From Staphylotrichum longicolle (lineage: Eukaryota; Ascomycota; Sordariomycetes; Sordariales; Chaetomiaceae), in assembly GCA_019096155.1 (NCBI GenBank), contig JAHCVI010000005.1:2242468-2306467 (forward strand): a stretch of 64,000 nt of DNA. The letters are read 5' to 3'. Of the stretch, positions 10,214-21,065 are shown piece after piece. Made by a program: the position numbers and the translations under genes. The number at the start of each line of letters is the position of its first letter. Position 1 is the first letter of the stretch. The notes under the pieces were generated by a model. That model did no database searches, was not told the DNA's origin, and saw only the letters and a list, made by a program, of their open reading frames with translations.

Positions 10214-11717
10214 ATGTCTTCCTCTCCTTCTTTTCTTTTGTCGAGGCCGACCACGCCCTCGCCGAAAGTACCTACGTCCGAGGCAGAGGAGCGGTTTGAG
10301 GACAAGGGCTATCCCGTAGAGTGGGCTGAGCTTTACCGCCCTGGCGGCTTTCATCCCATTCACATAGGTGACAGCCTGGATGGAGGCCGCTACCGGGTCA
10401 TTCGCAAGCTCGGCTATGGCTCCTTCTCGACCGTCTGGCTGGCCGTCGACACGTAAGTGGTGGATTGTTGGCATGGGTGAGCGCAGCCAAGCTGACGAGA
10501 ATTGGTAGGCTAAACTCGACATTCGTGGCCCTCAAAGTCGCCATGTCCAGCTCTGTCGACAGTGCGGCTTCGGAATTGAGAATATCTACGTCTTTGGCCA
10601 AGGCTGCCGAGGAGGGAACTCCTAACGCTCGTCATGTTCTTCAGCTTCTCGGTTCCTTTGAGGAGCGAGGCCCGAACGGCACGCACCTTGTTCTTGTCTA
10701 CCCCCCGATGGCCGGGACACTGGCCTCCATGGTCGAGAATCTGCCGCAAAATCGTGAGTTTCGCAAGAGACGCACCAGGGACCGGCTACGGTATCCTAAG
10801 TGGATGGCCAAGCGCATTCTTCAACACACCCTTTTGGGTCTGGATTTTCTCCATCGCCACGACATTGTGCATGGCGACCTCCAGCCTGGCAACCTCCTGT
10901 TTTCTACTCGCCCTTTGACTGAAGTGAACGAGGTCGACCTCACGCAGAACACGGAAACCACGACAATGCCCTTGACACGGCTAGATGGAAAGACGGATCT
11001 TTGGGCACCCCGTTATCTTGCTCTTGGTCAACAGCTGTACGAATATGCCCAGCTGGAAGAGGAAATTGACATCAAGATCTCCGATCTTGGAGCAGGTAAG
11101 CCTGGCTCAAGCATGGCGAGGAAACCAAAGAAAACAAACTGTAATCTAACTACTGCTCTCTCCCTAGCCTTCTTCAAAAACAAGCAGCCCGCAAAGATCG
11201 TCACGCCAGTTGCACTCCGCGCCCCTGAGACTATCTTCAACAAACAAGTTGACGAGAAGATTGACATCTGGAGTTTTGGATGCCTCATTTACGAACTCAT
11301 CACCGGCACACAGCTCTTTGCAGTGTGCATGATGGGGGATGACGCGCAGGAAGACGCCGACGACGATCACCTGCTGGAGATGCACGACATACTTGGGGAG
11401 CTCCCGGGTGACATTATGGCGCTGTGGCCAAGGGCACATGAGTTTTTCGACCGAACGGGGAGCGTCTGAATCGTCGTGAGAAGGAGGATGATGACGACGA
11501 AGAGGACATCGACGACGGAGATGAAGACTCAAAAGACTACGAAGTCTTCATCAACGACCCACTTGAGCTGCTCTTTGAGCAAAACAAGCCAGCCGACATC
11601 GACGCAGACGAAGCCGGCATCATCACCGCTCTGATCCGGCGCATCCTCAAGTACAAGGCCTCGGAGCGGCCAAGCGCAGCAGAGATCCTGAAGGATAAGT
11701 GGTTCAAAGACGCATAG
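10214..11717 (+). CDS. SRPK-like protein kinase (frame break near the C-terminus)
   Basis: Exons 10214-10452, 10509-11095 and 11168-11717; introns of 56 and 72 bp. The N-terminus ends in the typical SRPK lead-in GGFHPIHIGDSLDGGRY. The glycine loop is LGYGSFSTVWLA, the ATP Lys is in VALKV, the catalytic loop is HGDLQPGN, the Mg-binding motif is DLGAA (instead of DFG, as in SRPKs), and ALRAPE closes the activation segment. A spacer separates the catalytic loop from DLGAA, as SRPKs have. SRPKs phosphorylate SR-rich splicing factors. The frame stops at 11467 but the family C-terminus (ELLFEQNK, KASERPSAAEILKDKWF) continues in the next frame to 11717. One missing G in the run at 11457-11460 would restore it. 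Confidence 0.82.
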
Positions 11718-11778
11718 CCCGACACAATACGAAGTTCAAACACCCCTTTCTTCCTCACCACCCACTCATCCACCCCCC

Positions 11779-12759
11779 TCACCCTTCACCCCCTCCCAAC
11801 CCTCCCACCCCACCAAACAACCCCCCCAACACCTCTCCCCGCACTCCACCTCTCCCCCGGATCAACCGTCGCCATCCCCTCAGCGCCCCGACCTTCCCCT
11901 TCCCCCCCTCCTCCTCCTCCTCCACCAACCCGCCCACGTACGCCGCGAACCCGGCCGCGCCCCCGTTCCTCCACCCCAGCGCCGCCGCCGCCCGGACCTG
12001 CCCCACGTCCAGCGTCCACAGCGTCGTCACGTACAGCGCCCACACGTCCGACTTGTGCGACTGCAACTGCGGCAGGCCGCCGCGGTCGTCGTCGTCGTCG
12101 TCGTCGTCGTCCGGGAACAGCTCGGGCGCGAAGAACATCTTGGTGCCCAGCGTGCGGGGGATGCGGGAGGCGTGGTCGCAGAGGCCGAAGTCGCCGAGGC
12201 GGAAGTGGTAGGGGTAGTGGCCGCCGGGGTGGAGCTGTTGTTGTTGTACCTGGGAGTGGAAGGTGGAGTGGGTGTAGGTGTAAAAGATGTTGTCGGGTTT
12301 GATGTCGCGGTGGACAAGGTCCAGGGAGTCGAGGTAGTCGAGGGCTTGGAGCATCTGGTGGAGGGCGTGGTGGGCGAGGAGGGGGTAGGTGGCAGAGGGC
12401 CGGGAGTGGGCGAGGGCGCGGAGGGTGCCGTCCATGAGGTCCATGTGGATCTCGACGCGGGGAGTGCCCCAGCCTTGAGAGTGGAAGGATCGGATGATGT
12501 GTTGCTGTGAGGAGGAGGGGGTGGTTAGTTGGTGATAATGTAGAAAGGTAGAGGGTTGAGTAGGTACGTGGTTGAGCGAGGGCAGGATCAGGCCTTCTCC
12601 TCGGTATGCAGCGGCCTGCCAGTTGGCCCAGAGGCCGTCATCCCCTCCTTCGTCGTGTAGGACCTTGATGGCAAAGACGCGGCTGTGCTTGAAGTCAAAG
12701 GCCCTGTAAACAGTCCCAAAACTGCCGCTCGCAATTTCGTCGAGAAGGAGATGCCTCAT
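11779..12759 (-). CDS. Ser/Thr protein kinase, family uncertain (frame breaks at the C-terminus)
   Basis: Two exons (12568-12759 and 11779-12504; 63-bp intron). Kinase signatures in order: glycine loop IASGSFGTVYRAFD, FAIKVL with the ATP Lys, HRDIKPDN catalytic loop, DFGLCD, FFAPEL (APE), SDVWAL. A run of nine Asp (12090-12116) lies after the APE motif. The C-terminal helix typical of kinases (MATVDPGERWSAG) is in another frame and flanking residues (EVLGGLFGG) are back in the first, so there are two frame breaks near 11840-11875. Substrates and family are not evident; the domain looks complete but small (about 300 aa). It is convergent with the SRPK-like gene, 61 bp away. Confidence 0.72.
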   Translation of the reverse strand: MRHLLLDEIASGSFGTVYRAFDFKHSRVFAIKVLHDEGGDDGLWANWQAAAYRGEGLILPSLNHVPTQPSTFLHYHQLTTPSSSQQHIIRSFHSQGWGTPRVEIHMDLMDGTLRALAHSRPSATYPLLAHHALHQMLQALDYLDSLDLVHRDIKPDNIFYTYTHSTFHSQVQQQQLHPGGHYPYHFRLGDFGLCDHASRIPRTLGTKMFFAPELFPDDDDDDDDDRGGLPQLQSHKSDVWALYVTTLWTLDVGQVRAAAALGWRNGGAAGFAAYVGGLVEEEEEGGKGKVGALRGWRRLIRGRGGVRGEVLGGLFGGVGGLGGGEG

Positions 12760-14030
12760 TCTTTGTTGTCAGCAACCAGTCCTGCGCAGATTCTGCCCCT
12801 GATCTCAACATCCAGTTCGGAGGGATGCCACGCACACTTTTAAATACACCTTTGCTCACCCTCCTCCCCCGAGAGATTCAGAAGTTTCGAAACACCTTGT
12901 CCCCCTCCGACCTTCCACGCCTCACCATCCGACGTCAGTTACCAATCGCCAGCACAGGGAAGAAGCCAACCCCCTCAAACTCGGGCCTCCGGGTGGCTTC
13001 TTCACCGCAGATTCAATATGATATGTGACTCCTCATCTCTCCTTCCATCTTCCCCATTGCTTCCGTCTTTATTCCAACAAATACAAACGTCAAATCGGTC
13101 TCCGGACTGTAATTTGAAGCATTGTGCTTGACCAGACCCAATCGGGAGCCCACCCGCTCATCTGCTCAGGGGTGTCAACAAACCCTTTGTTCCCTTTGTT
13201 GCCGCACGTAAACAATGCGTTCCTTGCTGGGCCTCTCCCAGAAGCTCAGACAGCAGGCTCAAAGACCTTGACATGAATCTAATCATCTCGTCATCTGGCC
13301 GAACTTGAACAGGTCCCCACCGTCTGTCTGCGAGCAGCAGAGTCCAATTGTAGCGTATACACTTGCCCAGCACAATCGGACCCAACCCCGGAAACCACAT
13401 GCCGGGCACGATAACAAGCCACGAACTGCCTTCACTGGATGTAAACAGTCCATGTATAACAACTGTCTCCTATTACCTTCTGTATGCCACTTGATACCAG
13501 TCTCCCTTCCAGGATAGTCAATCGATCAATCGACAAAACCCCCCCGCCGCCGCCGTCCCAGATCTCAGAAAAGCAACAGAAACGCCGCCGCCCCGTGAGA
13601 CAGAGAAAAAACACCACCCTCAATTCAAGGGAAGAAAAGATGGATGACGACACCAACACTGTGTAAGAGCCAGAACAACAGCATCGACATCAAATCAACC
13701 AATGCAATAAACACAGCCCACACCCGGCCATCCATATATGCACCACCAACCTTACCCCAGCCCACCAACCGCCCCCCCCCCCCTTCCTTGAACCCCCCCT
13801 TCTTGAACCCCCAATTTCTCCCTCCGCTCCCTGCCGCACCCAGACTCGGCACAGCACGGCAGGTTACAATAGACTAAAGATAGAGTAACTAAAGTGATAC
13901 GTCCGGCCCGCGCCAATCACACCCCCAAACAGATGGACGGGGCCAGTAGAGTAAAACAAACAAAAAAAAAAATGGTCAAAAACAAGTGCAGCGACTCTGC
14001 ATGCACACCGTGGGGGGAGAACCGGGTATT
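12760..14030. other. Intergenic, no gene seen
   Basis: 1.27 kb between the kinase start and the stop of the mitochondrial carrier gene, so it holds the kinase promoter and the carrier 3' UTR. Poly-A and poly-C runs occur near 13770-13800 and 13960. No conserved coding pattern. Confidence 0.55.
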
Positions 14031-15659
14031 TTAGTCGTCCCACGCCTTGATGCGCTTCTTGAGAAACTCAAACGACGAGAAGAAGACGGCGTTGACGGCG
14101 CACGAGCGGCCCATGGACACGCCGAGGCCGCGGTACATGTTGCGCTGGAAGAAGCGGATCTTGACGGGCTCGACCGTCTCGCCCTTGGAGTACATGAGCG
14201 AGTTGCGCTGGTAGATGGACTTTGCCGAGTCGACGGGGTCTGTACGGACAAAAGAGGATCAACCACGAGAACGGAGAACGGGGAACGAGAACGACAAGGT
14301 TTTGGGTTTGTTGGCAAGGAGAGGAGAGAGAGACTTACAGATTAGAGCCCACGAGACGATGCCGCACAGTCCGCCTGCGACTAGGACGGCGAGCGGGTTG
14401 GAGTGGGTGCCGTCGCCGCCAAAGGTGGTCAGCAGCTGTTTGCTGCTCTCGTACGTCATAAAGTAGGTTGCGGTCCCGAGGGTGTCACGCACTAGCAGGA
14501 ATTCAAAAGTCAGAGGCAGTTCCGGCGGCAAGAAAGGAGCAAAGGGGAAACCCACTCAGATGCAACCTAAACCCCGTATACAAGCCCCCAATCCCCCTGT
14601 GCTTGATGATGTTCCCCAGAGTCTTGAGCGTGCCCTTGTTCTGGTAGCTCGCCGCGATCGCATGGCTCCCCGGTTTGGGGCAATTCTTCTTGTCCGCCAT
14701 CAGGACCGACACCTGGGCGCTGAGCTTTGTCAACTCGAACGGGCCTAGACTCGCCAGTCAGTTTTTTCCCTGGCCTTTCCCCCAAGTTCCTCAACCTCAT
14801 CTCATCACCCTCGTCACGGCCCAAAAAACTTACAGGCAATGACTGTTATACAAGACCCCGCCGTCGCACCCGCCGCGCCAAACGTCGCCACGGACCACAG
14901 GTTCGGATACGACCCCGTCGAGCTGACATGGGCCATGACGTCGACGCCGAACCGGCGCTTGACCCAGTCGCAGTACGAGTACTTGGAGCGCTGGTAGATG
15001 GAGAAGGACACGGTGCGCACGAGCGTGATGCTCGCCATGGGCGCCGTGACGCCGCGGAAGAAGCCCCGGAACTTCTCCGTGTTGTACGTGTGCTTGACGC
15101 AGTCGAGGAAGCCGGCGTAGCGGTACGTCTGCATCCGCGTCTTGACGCTGTCGAGCGGGAACGTGGTCAGGGTGGAGAGCACGCTCGACGCCGAGGCGGC
15201 CACCTCGACGCGGTAGCGCTTGACCAGGCGCTGGTAGCTCGAGACGGCATTGTCGCTGCCGGCGGTTGCGCTCCTGGGCGCCGATGTGTTGGCGGGGGTG
15301 GTGGCGGAGGAGGAGGTGCGTCTCAGAGCTGCTGCCGCGGCAGCGGCTGTTGCGAGGCGGGGATCTGGGCAGAAGTCCTCATCGTCGTCGACGGTGGTGT
15401 TGCGACGCTCGCTCACGCCGTTGCTCTGCTGTGGTGCCTGTCTCTGTTCGTGTGCCCGACTCTGTTCCTGTTCCTGTTCCTGTCCCTGTCCCTGCCCCTG
15501 CTGCTGCTGCTGCTTCTGGCCGTCGTGCTGCTGGGAAGAGGTCGAAGAAGAATTCGGCATGATCGGAAACGGAGGGCGGCGTCCGTGGGCTGGACCATCT
15601 TGCAGTAGGGGAGCGCGGTGGTGGTCGTCGTGGGGCGCGGAATGGAGCTCAGCAGGCAT
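14031..15659 (-). CDS. Mitochondrial carrier family protein (SLC25-type)
   Basis: Four exons (14834-15659, 14556-14744, 14339-14491, 14031-14239; introns of 89, 64 and 99 bp) give about 458 aa in clean frame. All three carrier repeats show the Px[DE]xx[KR] signature: FPLDSVKTRMQ, CPFELTKLSAQ and YPVDSAKSIYQ. The third is formed by splicing. The first 150 residues are a non-conserved extension rich in Ser and Gln, with GQ and EQ repeats, likely disordered; a second ATG at 15560 may be the true start. Carriers are six-helix inner-membrane transporters; the substrate cannot be told from sequence alone. Confidence 0.88.
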
Positions 15660-17423
15660 GCTAGGTTAGCTCCACGGCCCTTTCCTTCCGTTTGTCTCGT
15701 TGTTTGTTTGTTCCTTCCGCCCTCTTCTCTTCTCCTCGCTTCTCCTCTCTTCTGCTCTCTACTACAACCCGGGTCTCCCAGTCTCCCAGTCTCCAGTCTC
15801 TTATCGCGGCGAGGCGCCTCTCACGTCGCAGCCGTCGGCCAAGAGACGGTGGTCTCGGGCGCAACCGAGACCAGAGTCCTCAGCAGCACGGTCGCAAAGG
15901 GGCCTTTGCCAGCGGGTGAGGGTCCATAAGAACCCCCGCCGGTCTGGTGGAAGGGGGTTTCCCCTTGGTGTTCTCTTCGGGTCAATGGAGCTCGAGTGCA
16001 GCGCCGACGGGGTACGAGGAGGGGAGGTGGATGGTGGGTTGACGACGGGAAAGGACCAAGGACTTGATGGGGATGCGGGTAGGATGGGCGGGTGTCGATG
16101 TGGATGTCCTGGCCTTGGGGTCGGGGTTGGGCGTCAATTGGCTGATCGACGGCGGGGGCCAGAAGGTCGAGTCCGCTCGGTTGTACTACACGGCGATTGC
16201 AGCTGGGCAGCTGGGGGTGGGAGTGGTGACGGTGTGGTCGGCGTAGCTCAATTGCGGGGTTGCTACACAAAGAAGCTTCTCATGGTTGCTGCGGTTGGTG
16301 ACTTGGTGTGGTCAAGGTCGGGTCTAAGCTCAGCGCACGCCTCCACGAGTCCACCCCACTGGAACGAACCGGGGAGCTACAGAGAGAGCCAGGGGACGAT
16401 TTTGGCGCGGGGCCGACGTCGGCGGGTCCAGCTCAGGGACTCACACCCCTCGCAACAAGGCGATGCTCAAGCTTTCAACCGAAACAGGGCATAGGATACC
16501 TATGTAGGTAAGGTAGTGAGTGTACAGAACAGGCAGGGCGTCTGTGTTGCGGGCAGCGGGAGCTGGGGTACGGACTACGACAGAAGATCACGGCACCGTT
16601 TGCCGCGGGTATGCGGGTGCACAGTTGAGATGGCTTCATGGGCTTCATTGGCTTCATTGGCTTCACTCCGGGCCAACGCTCGACCAGGGGTAACGTCATT
16701 GCTGCAGCATCGCTTACCAGATCGAGAAGGGCTGCTGCAAACCCCTCGGAGGCCTGCTGTGGACAGAACCTCACTCACGGCCTGTGGTTCTCGCAACATC
16801 TGTGGTTTGGATTGATGAATTGCCCCTAGACATGACTAGATATCGTACTTCATTACAAAGTCCACTATTCCCCGCCATTTGCCCCCCCAATGCGCCGATA
16901 AGAGCAAGATGCCGCAAGAGTGGGCACTTTTGATCCCTTCCCACGGGCCGCGGCATTGAGCTGTGACCAGAATGCCCCACCATCTCCCTCCAACCTTCAT
17001 TAACATCATCAGTCTTATCACCACTGCACATCTGTAGATCTGACGCAGACGATCGGCGGGCAGGACCCTAGATCAATGTTTGATGTTTGGCAGTCCCTTG
17101 GATGGCTCATGCAGAGAGGTATTTGGAACCTTGCTCCGCCTGCGCATTGCAGGCCTCCATCCCGGGCAGAAGCTGTTCAGCTCGGGGCGCATGTGTTCGA
17201 ACCGCCGTTGGAGAAAATCGGCCGCCGTCAACCGCAACGACTCGGCTCCCACCGGCATCAGTTGCAGGGCGGAAGGATGCTGAGAGCCCCGGCTGGCGAA
17301 ACGGGAATTGGGTGAGCTGAGAGGAGCTCACGGGAGCTTTGTTGGTGGGGCACGGCACTGAGAACCGGAATGCAGGGGGTTTGTCACTGGCACGCACCCG
17401 GCAAGCCAATCCGGCCAGCCCCA
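15660..17423. other. Intergenic, no gene seen
   Basis: 1.76 kb between the carrier start and the stop of the LYR-like gene. It contains a CT-rich carrier leader (15660-15800), one TACCTTACC motif in reverse orientation (16507-16515) and a short GGCTTCATT tandem repeat (16632-16665). No coding pattern. Confidence 0.5.
16632..16665. repeat. Short tandem repeat, GGCTTCATT units
   Basis: About four imperfect 9-base units in a row (GGCTTCATG/GGCTTCATT). Confidence 0.7.
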
Positions 17424-17930
17424 TCATCGCAAACACATCTCCATCGTGTCATTGAGCATGGCAATCGTCCGCTCGTAGTCCTCATACTCGGTCCCCTTGA
17501 TGACATCCGGGTCCCTTGTTCCCCCCCACCTCAACCATCAGCACCAGAATCCCCTCTCCTTTCGTAGAAAGAAAAACCAAAAAAAAAGAAAAAAAAGGAG
17601 TACTCACCGGACCTTCTTCGACACCCCCTTCCCCTCCAGCGTCCGCACGTGCATGCGCCACGGCGTCCGCCGGGCCTCGTTCATGCGCTCCCAGCGCACG
17701 CGGCACAGGTTCTTGAGGATCTTGTGCTCGAGGCCGCGCTTGGCCCCGGCCTGGAGGAGGAACCAGACGGTGCGCCGGACCCGCTCCGGCTCGAAGGTGC
17801 CCCGGGGGTCGCGGAACCCGTCGCGCAGCGCCTGCGTGATGACCGACTTGGACGGCTGCGAGAACCGCACCGCCCGCAGACCCGCCCGGAGGAGCTGCCG
17901 GTACGCGTGGACGAGCTCTGCGCTGGACAT
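17424..17930 (-). CDS. Small LYR-like protein (DUF1763-like), probably mitochondrial
   Basis: Two exons (17608-17930 and 17424-17514; 93-bp intron with GTGAGT donor) give 137 aa. The N-terminus MSSAELVHAYRQLLRAGLRA resembles LYR-type small helical proteins, which act in respiratory-chain or Fe-S assembly with acyl carrier protein. The body is basic and helical (TVWFLLQAGAKRGLEHKILKNLCRVRWERM). The spliced C-terminus is acidic (DVIKGTEYEDYERTIAMLND). The resemblance to fungal DUF1763 proteins is from memory, and the function is inferred only. Confidence 0.7.
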
Positions 17931-18543
17931 TTGAAATGGCGGTGGCGGTTGTGGTGTGTTGTGTTTGTGGTGAATTGGCGACCGTGGATGGTTGAGATGA
18001 GAGAACGAAGTTCAGAATTTGAGATGGTGGTGTTGATGAACAGGACGGCGTGCACGGGCCATCGGCCGTCCACTTACACACCCCTTCGCCCTAGGACCTA
18101 CAACTTCAGCTTGTCAATGGCGACGAGTACCACAGAGGTACAAGAGGTATGATGACTACGACCTCGGCAAGAGAAAGCACATACCACACCGAACAGGTCC
18201 CGGAGAATGATGCAAAGCCCAATGTCATTGCCTCAAATGTGCACCCCACCTAAATTCAACCTTGGACCAGTCACCCAAGGGCCGCATGCAACAGGCCCGC
18301 TGTACACTGTACACCAGCGCGGCGTCTATCCAACCAATCCCAAAACCAAAAGAAAAGACAGTTTCTTACCCGCTCTATCACCCGGAGGAGAGCCACTCAC
18401 AGCCCCCGCCATCTATATGCACCGAAGCCATACTGAACACTGCATCCCATCCCATCCCATCCCATCCCATTCCATCCCGCTTGACCTGGTAGCAACTCTT
18501 CCTCTCGAGTTTAACCCACCAGCCCACCTTACTAACCCGCCGT
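17931..18543. other. Intergenic, no gene seen
   Basis: About 0.6 kb between two minus-strand genes: the LYR-like promoter and the transporter 3' UTR. It holds a CATCC microsatellite near 18443-18472. Confidence 0.5.
18443..18472. repeat. Microsatellite, CATCC units
   Basis: About six 5-base units, one imperfect. Confidence 0.8.
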
Positions 18544-21065
18544 CTAATCCCCTCTCTGGTCGACCGGCGCATACTCCCCACTCCTCTCCCCACCGCCCCT
18601 TCGACCCATCACTCTCGAAAACCAGCCGCCAATGCCGCCCGCAGCCCTCCCCCCAGAGCTGTTCTTGCTCTCCCTCCTCGGCTTCCTGCTGCTCGATTCC
18701 TCCACATCGTCAGGCGGATCGATATCCAACCCCGGGATGGCCGCGCTGGCGGGGTGTCGCCCGGAACCCCCGAGAAGCGGCGGCATGGGCGAGGCCGGGC
18801 GCAGGAGCGCGTCCGACTCGGCGTGCAGGGCCGGCGTGGACGACGCCGGGGTGCCGAGGGCGCGGGTCGAGTCGCCGAAGAGGGCGTCCATGTCTTCGAG
18901 GCGGACGCCGCACGTTTCGGGGTAGAGGAACCACACTGTAAAGACTGTTAGTTTGGGGAAAGCTTTTGGAGGGGCGGGGAACGGGACGGAGGGGGGACAT
19001 ACCGACGACAAAACTGACGGCGCAGAAAAAGGCGTGCACGAGATACAGCCGCCAGGTGATCAGGTCCTGCAGGATGGGCGTCATCTCGCCCACGAGCCAG
19101 TTGAAGGCCCAGTTGGTGGCGGTCGACAAGCTGGCGCCCTTGGACCGGATCTTGAGAGGCAGGATCTCGGGCGGGTAGAGCCACGGGATCGGGCCCCACG
19201 AGTATCCGAATGCGGCGTTGTAGATGACCACCAACAAAACAACCAGCTTCGGCGTGTACGAGATGTCGAGGTACATGACGTACGAGATCAGCGACAGGGA
19301 GACTACCATGGCGACGGCACCCGACAGCAGAATCGGCCGGCGGCCCCAGCTGTCCACGATGTACCACGGCGGGATGGTCGACAGGACATAGGTAATGCCG
19401 TTGATGCCGGCCATCAGCACGGCGTCGTGGCCCACCCAGCCGGCCCGCTCAAACACGTACGGCGCATAGTACGAGATGACGTTGATGCCGTTGAGCTGGG
19501 CCAGCGCCTGCGCCGACATGGCGATGAAGACGCGCCGCCCGTACCGCTTGAACATCTCGCTGTAGGTGCGCTCGCCTTCTTGGCGCTGCAGGAGGACGTT
19601 CATCTTGATGTCGCGGAACTCCTCCCGCGCGCGCGGGTTGTGGATGTCACCGCCGCCGTACAGGTTGGCAATGACCACAATGCCCTCCTCGTCGTGGTCG
19701 TGATCCAGAAGCCACCTGGGTGACTCCACAATGATCAGGCTTCCGAGACCGAGCAGCCCGCCCATAACGCACTGCATCAGCAGCGGAAGGCGCCACGACA
19801 GATCGCTCTTGATGAACCCGCAAAAGTAGTCCACCCAGACAGAGGTGGCATATCCAACAATGTTCCCGGTAAACTCGATGCAGGCGAGCTTGCCGCGGTT
19901 GTGGGGAGGGGAAATCTCGGACTGGTAGACCGGCACAATGGTTGAGAGCATGCCGACGCCCAGACCAGCCAGGACTCTGCCTGCCATCATCATGGCCATG
20001 CTCCGCGCAAACGTCTGCAGGGCGCCGCCAACAAAAAAGATGCAGGAGCCGTAGAAGATGGTTTTCCGCCGCCCAATGATGTCGCCGATCCGGCCGACCA
20101 TCAGGGACGAGATGAAGGCGCCAACTTCGAGGATGGCGACCATGGTCGCTATCTGAACATGGGACGGGTCATGGAAATATTCTTTAAAATACTCGCCGCT
20201 GCGTCACCCAAGTTAGCCGGCGGAATCTGGAATGACGAGGCCGGGGGAACAACGTACATGATGATGCCTGACATGACGCCCTGGTCATACCCAAAAAGAA
20301 AGACGCCTAATGATACAAAAATCGAAGTGAAATAGCTGTGGTATGTGTCAGCAAGCGTATAGTCAGACCGAACCCGCAAGTCGTGGGAGCACCAACAGTA
20401 ACGGCTTGCCCGTCAGGCCGTGGATGGAACTCGTGCCCCCCGTCATGATGGCGGCGAGTAGGCGCTCGGCCCTGGTCGTCTTGCGATGGGCGACGTCGGG
20501 GACGCGGATAGCTTCTTTGCTGATGGCGCCAGCGTGCCGGGATGCGGACCGGCTGCTCCCGGATGACAACGGCTCCCGGTACCGGACCTGCTTCCGGGGG
20601 CGGTTGTGGTGTTTCTGATGGCGCTTGTTGAAGACGCCGGCGAGGATGTCGTCGTCGAGGGTGTCGTTCAGCCGCTGGCGCAGGGGGTCGTCTTCGGCGA
20701 GCTGCTCGGCAATGTCGCCAGTGTCTGTCCAGGAGGACTCGTCGGAGCCGTCGTCCTCAGACGCCGAGTAGCCTGCTTCGTCGACGGGGTGGCCGCGGCC
20801 GTGCGGTGTGAGCAGCCAGGACTGCTGCTCTCGGTCGTGCCGAGGATGTGGCTCTTGATGGGCGGAGGAGAGGGTTCGGAGGGGGATGTTGGAGGGAAGA
20901 CGGGTTGAGTTCGGGGCAGGAATCTTGTCGAAAATGGGGCTGTTCGGCAGCAGCCCCCGTCCGCGTCAGGTGCAGATGCACGGTGATGGGTGTGGGCGTA
21001 GGTGTTGCAGCGAGAGTTGGGAAATGCTGTCCGAGGTTGACGGGATCCGCAAGTGAGGGACTCAT
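18544..21065 (-). CDS. MFS sugar transporter with long acidic N-terminal extension
   Basis: Four exons (20397-21065, 20258-20335, 19003-20198, 18544-18935; introns of 61, 59 and 67 bp), about 777 aa. It is a sugar porter: FLFGYDQGVMSG in TM1, RIGDIIGRRKTIFYG loop, VESPRWL, ALAQLNGINVISYYAP in TM7, and PETCGVRLEDMDALFGD at the end of TM12. Usual sugar porters are about 500-550 aa. Here about 220 residues come before TM1, with acidic Ser/Asp-rich sequence (SASEDDGSDESSWTDTGDIAE). The Ser-rich C-terminal tail is also long. The opening MSPSLADPVNLGQHFP and the rest of exon 1 are in different frames; a change in the G run near 20955 would join them. The substrate is not evident; the extensions suggest regulation or a sensor-like role. 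Confidence 0.85.
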
